Of a DNA stretch of 64,000 bases, positions 24,218 through 36,660 are shown one piece after another. The stretch is from assembly GCA_024138015.1 (NCBI GenBank), contig JAMXBB010000011.1:81620550-81684549 (forward strand), given 5' to 3'. The first letter of the stretch is position 1; each line of letters begins with the position of its first letter. A model generated the notes under the pieces. It did no database searches. It saw only the letters and a program-made list of their open reading frames with translations, and was not told where the DNA came from. The position numbers were made by a program, and so were the translations under genes. This stretch comes from Lumnitzera littorea. Taxonomy: Eukaryota > Streptophyta > Magnoliopsida > Myrtales > Combretaceae.

Positions 24218-26700
24218 ATGTTGCAATCAAGGATAGACTTCGATAAGTATAATCTAACATCCTTAGTTTATAGTACACGAAGAGTCTCTACAACATGGGA
24301 TGTACTTGCCCTTCTCCACCTTTAAGAAGGAGCTATTCAATTACCACCATTGTTATCCTTGTTAAATTCCTCTAAATGGGTGGAGGTTACTAAAAGCCTT
24401 CCAGACCTTATGTAAGTATTTGGTGGTAAGAGCCACACCCAAGCTCTTCAATTACTTCTATTTGTAGAAGAATCTTAACAGGTGTACCTACCTCCATAAT
24501 TGCCCTAGGAAGAAGTTGCTCTGAGGCTTGGATTCGTTAGTGAAAAATTGGCAAGACAAGTTCAAGGTGATAGAGTTTCCTGGGATGGTAGACTTCTGGA
24601 TGCGGTGGACTCTATTGGTCCGGATTAGAACTTAGAAGGTGTTCCTCTTAAATGATGTCAATGCAGCTTGAGAAATTGAGGCCTTCATGGCTCTAAGGGA
24701 GAGGTAAGAGATCAATGCTGGGGAAATAGTATAGAGGTACTATTCTTGGTTGATCTTCGAGCTGTTCCTAAGTATGGAGAAGGTTGTCATGAATGCCATT
24801 CTAAGCAAGTGGTTGGAAGGTACAAGTCTATCCTCGCTGTAAGTCTCCTCTTCCGTCATGCCAGTGTAGGACTACTTGAAGTAGTATTTCGTCCATGGTG
24901 TTTTTGAGGAGCAAGGAGTCCTTTTGTTGACAATGTTTGTTGATTCTTTGCAAGCAAGAAGTTGGTCAAGGAGATACCCCGTCTATTAGCATTTGAATTG
25001 CTGAGGCAGCGTCCTGGTAGAACACAGTCACTAACCAAGACTGCTATCCTTAAGGGTAAAGTTGTTGGATTAAGGTTAAGGGTGAGGCAGACAAATAGGA
25101 CTAAGTTAACTACTTTGCCCCGAGGGATTCCTCTTAACCCTTGTAGAGCCACTAGTTATTGAGCCTATGAGTTCAGTCATTCCTTCCATCAATTCCACCT
25201 AACAGAGGCAACAAAGTAGAAGAGGAAGGCCTTAAAAACTGCTAGGAACAAGGCCTTTGAGGCGAAGAAGATGAAGAAAGGGAGGAAGCCTATCAGTTAG
25301 TTGCACTTGTACAATTGGCCCTCAAGTCATCCCTATAGGTATGTTAATGACCTTGGGGATGTCTTTTATGAAGTCTTGAATAAGTTTTGGTGTTTAAATC
25401 ATTCAATGATGTGCTGTACAAGTCTTAGAAAGAGGAGTTGCACCTTTAGGGGAGTAAATTCAAAACCAAGAAGGCTAAGGGGAAGCTCACAAGGCTGAAG
25501 TGGGAGATTCGTGGCAACGACATCACACTATGCTACCGGCGACTCAACCTCCAGGCTTTGATGGGGTTATACGCCTTTGGTGACTGGGCCATCTTAAAAG
25601 ACCTATTAAGGATGGAGGGGATGCTCCTATGAAGATAACGGGTCACTTGAGCTCGCTCATCGACTAAGTCTTCGTCTCTTTAAATTAATATCTTTCCTTG
25701 TTGACATTACTTTAGTCATAGTTTTGTGTTTTTTTTTTTATTTTTTTTTCAATACCATGGCCAAGTGTTGCTCTAGCTTGGTAACTACATTACGTTACTC
25801 AATGAGGTAAACGGACTTCGTAAAGCGATGTTTAGTGCATAGAAGGGCCTAAGGGAGGTAAAGTCCTCCTCTAGCAAATTTAACGAAAAATTTAGCAAGG
25901 CTAATTGGTGCTCATGTTGCTCCTATGTGCAAATGACTGTGCTTAAAGCGAAATTATAGGATGTAGAGTAGGGTCAGGCCCATGCTGAGAGATAGTTAAG
26001 TAGGCAGGTAAACTCATGACTCAACTAGAGGATGAGTAGAGGACCAAGGCTCAACTCTCTAAAAAACTAGACAAGGAGAGGAAAGCCAAGTAAGAACTTG
26101 AAAAGGAAAATGATGAGTTAAGGGTATCGGTCTCTAAGCTAAAGGCTAAGTTGGCGATGAAAGCATTTGAGTGTAACAGTACCAAAACAACTTAGCTAGA
26201 GTTGGTTGATCAAAAGGTTGAGCTAGCAGAAAATCCAGGAGCTCCAGAAAGAAACCACGAAGATGAAGGGGATTATCTTTAAGTTAAAGAGTGGGGAAGT
26301 GTTTAGTGAGGCCGCTGTCGATAAGGGCACTAAGGATTTTTAAACAATGGACCAGTGATTAGAGGAGCGAGAGGATATCTCCACTGAGTGCACTTGAGTT
26401 ATTTGAAACGAGGTAGTTAAATATCATTCCAAGCTTGACCTTAGCTTCCTAGGCTAGTTGGACACTTTAACTCATCGGGATAAGAGGACGGCCCAAGTAA
26501 GAGAAAGAGATGTTGCCCAAGTAGTTGATGTAGTCCAAGGTGCCCCTCCTACTGCCAGGTCTTGTTCGAGACATTACTCCATCTACTTTTACCCTAACAT
26601 CTTAGCAAGAGATCACTCTTGTAAGTGCTTCCAAGGATGCTCAAGGTCAAGGTGATCCTTCTATTGACCTAAGTCAGTAGATCTAAACCCATCCCTTTAT
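24218..26700 (+). pseudogene. Antisense ORF relic of Tat-like element 2
   Basis: The relic lies between integrase and the 3' LTR and reads opposite to pol. A possible start ATG is at 24218. The N-terminal part holds a segment near 24540-24600 reading SLVKNWQDKFKVIEFPG, reminiscent of the KxWKxRFFxV motif of the 'putative gypsy type transposon' family (PF04195), an assignment I could not test. A Lys/Glu-rich coiled-coil segment (DKERKAKQELEKENDELR) lies near 26070, and SKLDLSFLG near 26430 resembles the same region of the ORF in element 1. Many stops break it. The function of such ORFs is unknown. Confidence 0.55.
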
Positions 26701-27924
26701 AGCCCTCTGCTAGTCATGATAGGAATTAAGCCCTTAAGCCAATCATTAGTAGCCGAGATAAAGGAGTCCAAGGACTCGCATAGAGAATACTAGCTTGAAA
26801 CTAAAGTCAATACGGGGATCCCTTTGCTAAATTAATCCCTTGCCGACTTGACTATCAGATCCTCATATGTATTAGACATGCTCTTGCCCAGCAGCGAAGT
26901 ATCATTCCAGAAGACAGCCTAGGAATGGCTGAGTTGAGCTCCCCTATTGACCACGGAGGTTTGACTCCAATTCAGTTAACTTCTTTATCAAACTGAATGG
27001 CTTTCGACTTGATCCAGATTAAGTTAACCCTTAACTGCAAACATTATTTTGCTTCCGTCGACCTTATATCATATTTCTCTCATCCACCCACCAAACGACT
27101 CGTATCTTCTAACACAATATTCTAGAATAATTCTTTTTTTCTTTTTTGTACTAAATATTTTTTCCCCTTTTACCCCTTTTAGTATGTTTTATGTAACTTA
27201 TCGTAAAATACCCTTTAGTCTTTTTATGCATGTAAAGTAACCCCAGTGGATGAGTATATAAGCCCCCCACTTTCTTATATGTACATAATCAACTAATCAA
27301 TACAAAATTACTCACATCAAGTAACCTTAGTGTTTTCATTATCATTTAACTCTTATATATTCCCTTTAGCAAGGAGTAGTAACAAGTAACTCTTCAGTTT
27401 AGACTGTTGTGTTATATCTAGTAGATTGTAGGCTGAGTAGGATCGAGTGGTGTGTCATATTCATTCGGTAGTTGCCCGAACTTTGCTAACTTTTTCCTTG
27501 TTTGTTTTTTGTTTGCTTCGTTGTGGTCTTTCTCCATGTGTTCGACCCTAGAGACGTATCAAATCATCTTAAGAGTAAGGGTCATCGATGGATTAGCCCT
27601 TTGAACAGATTGAAGCATTAGACTTTTTAGAGCTATTGGAATTTGCTAATCTAATGTACTAAATAGTTGTTCCCCTTCCCTTCTTTTTGTACAATAAGTC
27701 GAGATGCTGACCTTAGTTCTATAAATCCCCTTTTTATTAATGGAATTTGAATTTATGCATTTAATGTACTCACTTTGCTTTTTGTTATTCAGATTCTATG
27801 AATACTTCTCACTTCTTTGTTTGGTATGTTGTGCTTACTTGGTAATATAGCTTGATACTTAGTCATTTACGGGTTTGTCCTTAGCTATTTAGTTGTAGAA
27901 CTAATTTAGGGATAAAGTCTGACG
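26701..27924. other. Non-coding spacer of Tat-like element 2
   Basis: This stretch separates the antisense ORF from the tandem array. A plus-strand open frame at 27049-27240 is rich in Phe, Leu and Ser because of T-rich sequence and looks accidental. Nothing else was recognised. Confidence 0.4.
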
Positions 27925-28390
27925 TGTATCTATATGGGGGTTCCTTAATTGTACAAGGGGTGTTTCTCTTTATTGAGGTTATTTAAGGGGGTTAGGTAGG
28001 TAGCATTTCGACCTACCCAAATAATGGGAGCTCTTCAATTGTATAAGGGGTGTTTCCCCTTATTGAGGTTATCAGGAAGGGTCAGGTCGGTGGTATTTCG
28101 ATTTTCCCAGATAATAGGAGTTCGTCAGTTATGTAAGGGGTGTTTCCCCATACTGAAATTACCTAAGGGGGCTCAGGTTGGTGGCATTCCAACCTTCCCA
28201 AGTAATGGGAGTCTTTCAGTTGTGTAAGGGGTGTTACCTCTTGCTGAGATTACCTGAAGGGGTCAGGTTAGTGGTGTTCTGACCTACCTAGGTAATGTGA
28301 GTTCCTCAGTTATGTAAGGGGTGTTACCCTTTGTTAAGGTTATCTAAGGGGGTTAGGTCGGTAGCATTATGACTTGCCTAAGTAATGGGT
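27925..28390. repeat. Tandem array, ~90-bp unit, five copies
   Basis: The block AAGGGGTGTT recurs at about 27955, 28045, 28135, 28226 and 28316, a period of 90-91 bases. Each unit also carries a GGTCAGGT(C/T)GGTGG-like block and AATGGGAG. It sits between integrase and the antisense ORF. The unit shares no evident sequence with the ~98-bp array of element 1 in the equivalent place. Confidence 0.9.
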
Positions 28391-28439
28391 CTATTCACTC
28401 TTTGAGGGCTTAGACTTGGTATAAAAGTAAAGGAGAGAA

Positions 28440-29600
28440 AAAAGTAAAAAATTAGACGATATTCATGAGGATAAAACTTTTATTAATATTCATAAAAAGA
28501 TTTACAAGTAAACTATACATTAGTTAAAATATGGACAAAGGTTATTAGCGTTCCAATTGCATAGGATGAGTTCGTAGCCCAATCTTTCCAATCTATATGC
28601 TCCATCCCCTAAGCTCTCTCTTATTTTAACTAGGTCTTCCCAGTTGGGTGCTAACTTGCCTTATCCTTCCCTTAATCCTGTAGCCTTTAGCTTTTAGTAT
28701 ACTAGGTCGCTGATCTTGAACTCTCTACGTCGGACCTTCTGATCATAGTATCTGGTTGCTTGATGCTAGTAAGTAGTTACTCGAGTTGATGCTAGCCAAT
28801 TATAGGGATTCGTTGAGGATAGCATTAAAACTTTGAGTTCGAATGTTAGGAAGCTCTAGCTCGATGGGGAGGACTGCCTTCGACTTGAATGCTAGGCGAA
28901 AACGAGGTGCGGTGGGTAGTCCAGTATCCTTACAAGATATTAGGCAACTTGTTTGCCTAGGTGCCCTAAGCTCAGTCTACCTGCTTCTTCAAGCTCTCGA
29001 AGATGACTAGATTAGTTGCTTTAACTTAACCATTCGACTGAGGATAGGTGATCGACGTGAAGTGTAGCGTGATGTGTTGCTTGTAGCAAAATTCTCTAAA
29101 CTTGAGGTTATCGAACTAATGCCCATTATCTACGATGAGGGCATAAGGGACCCCAAATCTGGAGAGGATATTGTTATGAACAAATGACTCAATGCTCCTT
29201 TTGATTTTCTTGGCCATAGCTCTAGCTTCAACTTACTTAATAAAGTAGTCAACGGCTACGATGATATACTACTGACCTCTCGAGGCCTTAAGGAAGGTGC
29301 CAAGAATGTTGATACCTTACTAGGCAAATGGCCACGATTGGTTAGGGATTGGAGATTGGTGTTGGGGGCATGACTAACTGGTGTATGCTTCTGGCATTGA
29401 GGGCATTTTTAGGCTATGGCCTTAGCATCTTGCTTCATGGTAGGCCAATAGTATTCGAGCGGTAGAGCACAAATGTAGAGGGCTTAGGACTAGATATAGT
29501 TGTTGCATACTCTTACATATAGCTCTTCCATAACATGTAGGCCCTTCTCTACTTGGAGGCATCTGTCCCTTGTAGTATAGGACATGTCAACAGTATATAG
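28440..29600 (-). pseudogene. Integrase relic of Tat-like element 2
   Basis: Minus-strand fragments include HFTSITYPQSNG near 29055, matching the conserved PQSNGxAE block of the integrase core. Toward 28560 lie fragments matching the C-terminal region, such as LGRPS (from LNWEGPY-like sequence). Many stops and frameshifts break the frame, so it is inactive. Confidence 0.75.
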
Positions 29601-29849
29601 TTGATAGCGTAGTATCTTAACTTCTTTGCTTCTCTCTTATCTTCTAGGAGTATGCCTTACTCTAAGTAACTTTGGATGGGGTCTATCTAGTTCGACTTTG
29701 ATGGTGCTGCCATAGGTTCAAAGACTTCAGTTGAGGCTAGAGTTATGCTCTTCTCGAGCAAGCATTTTATAAAAATCTTCTTATCCTTCGCCTCAAGCTT
29801 TTATATCCCCATGGAAGTGAGCTTAAGTAGCCAGTTTACAGCTAAGTTT

Positions 29850-30330
29850 TTGAATCGAGGAATCTTTATGATGGTAAACGATAGAAACTTAGCTAGAAGA
29901 CCCCTCACTTTCTCCAAGTATCTTGCAATGGTGTTGTCCTTGGCTTCATATTTACCTTAGACTTACTAGAGGATAAGCATCGAGTTTAAGAAAACTTGTA
30001 AATGCTCTACAGCTTTCTCCTTGGCTAGCTTGAGACTAATTATTAGTGCCTCGTATTCACATTCATTATTGCTGGTATTGAACCTGAACTTGAGGGCATA
30101 ATATATCATGATCTTATGCAGTTTGGTGAGAACCAAGTCTGTACCTCTACCTCCTGAGGTGGATGATCCATCAACGTGAAGAGTCTATATTAGATTGCCA
30201 TCCCTTATTGGTGCTTCCTCCTCACTTATATATTTAACCACGAAGTTGGCTAGCACTTGTGCCATGTCAATCGTCCACGGTTGATATTAGATTCCATATG
30301 CACTTAGCTCCATCATGTACTTCACCATCC
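29850..30330 (-). pseudogene. RNase H relic of Tat-like element 2
   Basis: The minus strand near 30070-30040 reads NNECEYEALII, matching the NNxAEYEALIxGL block with its catalytic Glu. The rest is degraded. It lies between the RT and integrase fragments, as expected. Confidence 0.65.
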
Positions 30331-30699
30331 ACCCAGGTGCATTAGGCTTCTACAGCAGTATGCATAGTGGGTGATCTATAAGCATAATAATCCGATGTTT
30401 CCAGAAGTAAGGCCTAAGCCAATGCGCTAAGATGATGATGGCTAAGGCGAATTTTTGTACTTTAATGAACTTGACCTTAAGCCCCTAGAGTATGTAGCTG
30501 ACATAGTATACAAGCCTGTGCTCTCTCCCTTCTACTCAAACTATTATAGAGGAGAGTGCTCGGTTACTAATTGGCTAGGTACAAATATAAGTCCCCTCCC
30601 CTTGGAACAGGCTTAGAGAGGACTCGAGGGTATGTAAGGAAGTCTTGCAGTTGCTTGAAGGTTGTTGCACACTGAAGAATCCATTTGAAACTCTAGAGA

Positions 30700-31460
30700 T
30701 TCTTGAGGATTTTAAATAACTCAACATATTTATTTACGCTCTTGGAGATAAATCTGCTCAGTACAACCACCATACTGATGAGCTTCTATATGTCTCTGAC
30801 TGAGGTAGGAGGCTTCATATCCTTGAAAGCCTGTATCTTGTTAGGGTTAGCCTTGATTTCTCTCTAGATGACTAGGAAGCCTATGAATTTGCTTAAGTCG
30901 ACCCTAAATATGCACTTTTAAAGATTTGGCTTCATATCATATCTTCTCATCTAGTCGAAGGCTTCTTGTAGATCTTTGACATGATTGTTGGGCTGTTTGC
31001 TCTTGACTATCATATCATTGACGTACACCTCCATGTTCTACCCAAGTTAGATCTTGAACAACTTTGTCACCATACGCTAATATGTTGCCCTGATATTTTT
31101 AAGGCCTAAGGGCATGACAGTGTAACAGTATGTGTTAAAGTCGATAACAAACAAGGTATGGACTTCATCCTTCGGGTCTATCTTAATCTGATTGTAACCA
31201 AAAAAGACATCCATGAAGCTAAGTAGGGCGTGTCCTAATGTGGAATTGACCAACTAATTGATCCTAGGGAGAGGGAAGCAGTCTTTTGGGCAGGTTTTAT
31301 TGAGGTTGGTATAGTCGACATACATGCGCCACTTCCTAAACTTCTTCTTGACAAACACTACATTTGTTGCTATGTTGAATACTTCTCTTTAATGGAGCTA
31401 ACCTTAATCTTCCTCTATTCCAGCCTGCCTTTTTGGCGCGAGATGCCTCTTCTTTTGTTT
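30700..31460 (-). pseudogene. Reverse transcriptase relic, element 2
   Basis: Blocks on the minus strand include YCYTVMPLGLKN near 31130-31095 and MEVYVNDMIVKSK at about 31032-30994. The YVDD catalytic motif reads YVND (31014-31025): the first Asp codon has become Asn, GTC-GAT to GTC-AAT, which fits decay of a methylated CpG. Stops lie elsewhere. The domain sits between protease and RNase H. Confidence 0.88.
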
Positions 31461-31911
31461 AACAGGTCATGTACTAAAGTCAATGTTAAGGCTATGGGTT
31501 GCTAAGTTGGGTGAGATCCCAAGCATATTTGATGCCGACTAAGTGAACCTATATGAATTGGCCTGCAAGAAGGCAACTATCTACTCCTTCACCTCGGGAA
31601 GGGTCTCAATCTTGACCTTGGTGGTCTGGTAGGGAGAGGCGCCAATTTGAGCCTCTTTTGTTTTTTTACTTAATTCTCTTCTCTTGGCTAGCTTCTCTTG
31701 TGGGTAGTCTTTAGAGAGAAGACACCATCTACTCTGGTGGCCCTGATATAGAGCTCTTAGGAGAGTTTCTAGTTGCAGCTACAAATTCTTACCCTAATAG
31801 GGGTTGAAAACTTGAACTTTAAATGGAAGGACAAGGTAATGACTTTAAAAGCATTCGAGATCGATCGTCCTAAAAGAGCAATGTAAAGGGATAGGTGACA
31901 AACTCCATTGG
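31461..31911 (-). pseudogene. Protease-RT connecting region, element 2
   Basis: This minus-strand pol sequence lies between the protease and the RT palm. It is broken by stops, and no motif could be read with confidence. Confidence 0.4.
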
Positions 31912-32214
31912 TTATCGCTTAACATTGTCGATGATTCCCTTAGCTTGGACAATTCCCTTATTGAAGTTGATGAGATTATAGTGGTAGGGCTTCATTTTGA
32001 TGGACAACTTGCTCTTCATGCTTTCATATGTACACATGAAGAGGATGTCGGTGGAGCTATCAGTGTCTACCATAATCTTATGGACCTTAAAATTCACGAT
32101 TCTTTCCCCTATTGTAAGAGCGTCTTGATGAAGAGTGTTTACCCCTTCTAGGTCCTCATTGGAAAAAGAGATTGAAGTGTTAATCTTATGCCTCTTTTCT
32201 CTAACAGCCAACAC
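31912..32214 (-). pseudogene. Aspartic protease relic, element 2
   Basis: A 100-codon open stretch includes SISFSNEDLEGVNTLHQDAL and MVDTDSSTDILF. The latter matches the plant Ty3 protease motif DGGSSADILF with its catalytic Asp kept but the following GG replaced by TD. It ends in a stop before the RT region. Confidence 0.85.
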
Positions 32215-32299
32215 CTTAGATTGGGCATTAGCTGAGTTGCTTGTGCTTGGCTGGCTCCCTTAGTGTGGCCCCTAATGATTATGTTAATCACATTGTTGG

Positions 32300-33410
32300 G
32301 GGCTTGGTCATTTGGGTCTCGATCATTAAGGCAATCTTCATTCTGATATGCTTAGGCGCCCTTGGTTCACTGCCTCTGAGGCACCTTGCCTTTATCATCA
32401 TCGAAATGGTCGTTGTTCCTCTACTAGGCCATATACTCGTTGAAAAAGCCCTACTAAATAGCATACTTAATTGCATTTTTTAGTTGAAAGCACTCTTCCA
32501 TGGTATAGCTATGGTCGTTATGAAACTGGCAATACTTATCTAGGTTTCGATGACTGGGATTTCCTCTCATCTTAGGGAGCTTCTACAATGAACCTTTGTT
32601 TCGCACCTCAACGAAGACTTGGGCGATCGATCAATTTAGAGGGGTATTCTATGTGTAGATGGGAGGGGGAGGTGGGTTCCACTCGATTCGACACTTCTTA
32701 TTGCCCAAACCTTCCCCCTTGGCTCTATTTGGTGCCCTACCATAATAGCAATCCTTTACGGACAATCTTTCCCTTGTCCTTCTTTCCACTTGACCTTTCT
32801 CGGTTGGCATCATGCCTAGGATAAGGGATCACTAGTGTTGATCATTAGGATCACTAGTGTTGTCATACTGGTCTAGGTTAGGAAACTTGCTGTTTGGAGG
32901 CAATACCTCATCTTGGATACCCCTAATAAAGAGGGTTTTGTTATTGGTGACTAGCTTAACATCGTTAGCTGCCTTACTCCCTTACTGCTTAGAGAGCGTT
33001 CTTATTATCACATGAAACTTGTTAACGTTAGCATTACCTACCAGGTGAGCTTGGTGCGCTGTAGAGTGTGTTAGTATTCCATTAGAGTTAGCTACCTACT
33101 TATTGCCAGTAAGGGCAAGGTAGCTAGTAGTCGTAAATTGTGCTTGTTGTTGCTATGCTGGGGGATTAGGTAGTTGATCCCTACCATTTTCCTATTATTG
33201 CCGTTGGTTATTATACCTAATGCAAGTGCTATAAGTTACAGGTGGATGGGTTTGCATGTTATGCCTCTTAGCATCCTCAAGGCAAACTCCTCAAGCAAGC
33301 ACTTCGAGTACTCTAAGCACTATTCAAGTGTCTTACTAGTTAGGGGCTGATTTTTTACAAGTTGGTTGATCACCAACTAGTTGCTCTTAGGGTTTTCGAT
33401 GCAAGATATG
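32300..33410 (-). pseudogene. Gag relic of Tat-like element 2
   Basis: Minus-strand translation near 32520-32460 gives YTMEECFQLKNAIKYA, matching the HxTEECxxLKxxIE end of the Gag zinc knuckle. Upstream sequence toward 33410 is Gln- and Asn-rich in places and heavily broken. The region lies between the 5' LTR and protease. Confidence 0.7.
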
Positions 33411-33541
33411 CTAGCAATTGAGAGTGGCGTTTGGTTTTTGGTTGAGTGTTTAGTGTATATTCGGGTAAGAGATTAGATTTTCTTTTTACAGACAGTGTTA
33501 AATGTCATCTTTGGGCTTTGGCAAGTGGAGATTGGGTTTCA

Positions 33542-34036
33542 CATTACTGTGTAAGCCTATAAGATAGTAAATTATGAGGGGCATCAATGGTTAACCTAAC
33601 ATGACCATTTCGATGCTTTAGTTAAATTGGTGTGTAATGATAGTGATAGTACTCAAATGTAAAGAGTAGGATCTAAAGTGCTAAATATCAAGTAGTTTGT
33701 CATTAGACAATGGTCTTATATTTATAGAGGAGTGGGCCCGGTAGTTGAAGAAAAGTTAGTGAGTAGAAGCCACATCTGCAAGTTTTAGGTAATGGAGTTA
33801 CAATGTCCAATGTAGTCTATAAATGTAGGAGATAGTTATTAACTTAGTTCTTCAACCTTATCTGTAGTCTTTCGGTAGTAAGTAATCATTGTAGCTGGGC
33901 AGGTTGTGTAATAGGCTTAGGTTGAGCTCGACAATGAAGATTGGGAGGCTGAGTCCAAAGAAGTACAACCTAGGCTATGAGCTTAATTAGGTTAGCATAA
34001 GCATAAAGGATCTAAGTCTAAAAGGCCCTATCAGCA
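33542..34036 (-). repeat. 5' LTR of Tat-like element 2
   Basis: This is the partner of 22667-23159, on the gag side, so it is the 5' LTR in element orientation. On the minus strand it begins TGCTGATAGGG. CTATAAATATAAG near 33727-33715 is the likely TATA box. The region just inside the LTR (33515-33541) shows no clear tRNA primer match. Confidence 0.9.
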
Positions 34037-34172
34037 TATCATTGTTAAGTACTATATTAAAACCCCATATGACATGTATTGCAAAAGGATAAGAAAAAGA
34101 ACCCTAATTCCTTAAATCATCGAAGACTCTCGTAAAATCCTTGTTCAAACACACTTAAATCCTTAATTTCAA

Positions 34173-34313
34173 TAGAATTGATTCAACTCTTTATCTCATT
34201 ATTTATTTAATATTTTTTCAAATTTGAACTATTAAATTCATAATTTATTCGATAGTTTAGATTTAAATAAATATAAATTAATGATAAAATAGAGGGTCAG
34301 ACTAATCCCTTAA
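34173..34313. repeat. Palindromic MITE, copy 2
   Basis: This copy is more diverged. The left half holds TTCAAATTTGAACTATTAAA, and the right half its inverted form with ATAGTTTAGATTTAAATAAA. The ends resemble TAGAATTGATT and GACTAATCCC. It is related to the copies at 21971 and 53580. Confidence 0.65.
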
Positions 34314-36190
34314 AAATTAATAACAGAACAACAGAAAAATTGCAAATCAATTATCAAAATATAATATGTTTTAAATGGAAAAAAAAAAAAAAACTTGTAA
34401 AGCAACGTAACTATAAGCTATCTCATCTTCAATGTATGCAATACAAATATGTTAAATGGATCAATTTCTCTTGACCCGCGTTAACCCATAAGTTAAAAGA
34501 ATTAACTTGCTATGATCTATTTAATAAATGGGTTAAAATTTTAGGCTTTATTCATTGGTGGGTTAGAGGGGCAACATCAGCTTGTAGTATTGGACCCATG
34601 ACAAATTGCATATTTTAAACTTTGGTCCTCAAACTTTTCCGTTGATTTATGGCAAATTGCATGTACAACTTATCTTATATTAATTACGTCAAGAATCGTC
34701 ATGGTCCTGGATAATGAGTTACGTAAAAATTTATCTTGTATCTTTGCGTCCACTTTCCCCATCTTATAAAACTGAACAACCCTTTTATTGAATTTTCTGA
34801 TTCGGTGCTAAGGAAAGAGTGGAGTGTGGAGACAGTAGGAGACATCGAAGGATGGGTTCCTTTCGGGGGAAGATTTTATTCGTAAAGTTTTCAAAGAGAA
34901 AGAATAACATAAAATCGGGAAAGAAAAACTCCTATATCAAAACATAACATGGTATATGTGATGTATAATTAACAATCATGTTCGAATACGTGATAATGGT
35001 AATAAATATTTTCTAAAAGAACTATTACCTATATTATTATTTATCCAAATATAATTGATAGTTATACACACACCATGGTAATTGATACTATTAAACCTTT
35101 TATATACTTAGTGTGGAATTTTCATTAAACCTTTTTTTCTCGCTATTTCAATCAATATATAGATGCAATCGAGACGGGTCATAATAAAGTACCAAACCCA
35201 TCTAAATAGTTAAAGACCGGTTTATCATCAAGTTTTCGAATTGAATTAAAATCCAATAACTTATAGGGTTGGGTTATAGGATTTTTAAAAACCCGACGGA
35301 AAATCCGATTAGATAAATTAATAAATAATACAAATAAAGTTAAATTAATAATCATTGGCTTTAAAATATTCTTTCATTTCTCAAAAGTGTACGACTAGTA
35401 GAGCTGCTTGGACAATGGGATCCATGGAGTTTTAGAAAATTGATCTCAGTGGAGGAAGAAACCAAATTTTTTTGTATAATCAATAGGTCTAGAACAAAAA
35501 GGGAAGAAAACTGCAGAATGTTCCATATTTCTATATATTGTTTTATCTTGGCATTATATAAAATTTAGCACATGTCAATATTTGAAGCAATTAATTATTT
35601 TTGTTTAGAATTTTATTGCTAATGTAATAAATTAGTCATATTTACACAAAAAAAACAAAGAAAAAGACAACAGCTAGCACGTAAGTAGAGTCGAGATAGG
35701 TCGGATTTCAAGTTTTATAATTCCGTATTGGAGCACGTCATTGGTTTATAATTAAAAATCTTATAGGATTTTTTATAGGTTATAAGAACCCTTTTTAAAA
35801 AAGGTAAGATAATTCAAATTTTAAAAAACCTATCCTAAACCTACTTTAGTTACATCCCTAATTCAACTCCTTCGTTTATCGATAAGCCATACCCGCTTCT
35901 GAGTTTTACGCCTGCTGTTTAAGGATTGGTGACCTGAGCCGGCTTAAATTTTATATGCAAAAGTACTATTCGCCCATATACATGGGCCATGCATACTGCG
36001 TCATTTCCTCTAATCATGGCACCTTACCTCTTCGTATCTGGGATGATTCCTCTTAAATATTCTTTTAGACTAAGGACCACTTTCCAATTGGGGTTATGAC
36101 CGGATGATTACCGTCTCTTTCCAAGTATCACCTCCACTATCATTCAAACTTCCCATCATGGACACAGGAATGTAACTATTTGTTAATATC
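34314..36190. other. AT-rich intergenic DNA
   Basis: No gene was recognised. It contains a poly-A run at 34379-34393, TGGGTTA-type degraded repeat phrases at 34440-34570 and 35220-35290, and a somewhat GC-richer stretch at 35880-36170 without an open frame. Confidence 0.5.
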
Positions 36191-36194
36191 ATGT

Positions 36195-36660
36195 TTAAAA
36201 TGTAAAATTGGTCTAAAATAAAAAGGAATGAAATCGAAATGATAAATTATTCTTTAATTTAAAAATATTCATTGAATGAAATAGAATTAAGTATGTATAT
36301 AATAACATTTGTCAACAAAAAAATCATTAATTATTAAATATCATAATTAAATTGAATATTAGATAAATAATTTTAATTAATAGTAATTAATAATTGAGTA
36401 ATAAAATCTCGATTTCGCCTTCTAGATATACTTTCAAACATGAGAAAAATGAATAAAACCAAAAATTGCAATTCAATTTCAATTCATTCTTATGTGTTAA
36501 ACGAAACATAAGTAAAATGGAATGATTCATAATAAATCATGATTCTAACTTTTTGAAGCTAGAATTAAAATCTCCCTTACAGCCATGATCAATAATTTCA
36601 TGGAATCATTATTCCAATTTTTAAAAGTGCATCTAAATATAAGAAAGGGAATAAAACTTA
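36195..36660. repeat. Dispersed AT-rich repeat, copy 1
   Basis: It starts near AAAAAGGAATGAAATCG and holds GTATGTATATAATAACATTTG and several ATAATTAA blocks. The other end holds GGAATCATTATTCCA and AAGAAAGGGAATAAAAC. It resembles 40180-40500, including TATGTATATAATAGTATTTG there. It is probably a MITE relic; the limits are approximate. Confidence 0.5.

Larger units (their letters stand above)
22667..34036 (-). mobile_element. Tat-like Ty3/gypsy retrotransposon, element 2
   Basis: This 11.4-kb element has both LTRs (22667-23159 and 33542-34036). Internal domains read on the minus strand in the order gag, protease, RT, RNase H, integrase, followed by a tandem array and an antisense ORF on the plus strand. 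That layout is the one known for plant Tat-lineage elements. The LTRs have diverged clearly (roughly 80-85 percent alike by eye), and every domain has stops, so the insertion is old. No target duplication was found: flanks are TTTTG and TATCA. Confidence 0.9.

Noticed and set aside
22667..34036. A target duplication for Tat-like element 2
   Set aside because: The five bases on each side (TTTTG and TATCA) do not match, so none is claimed.
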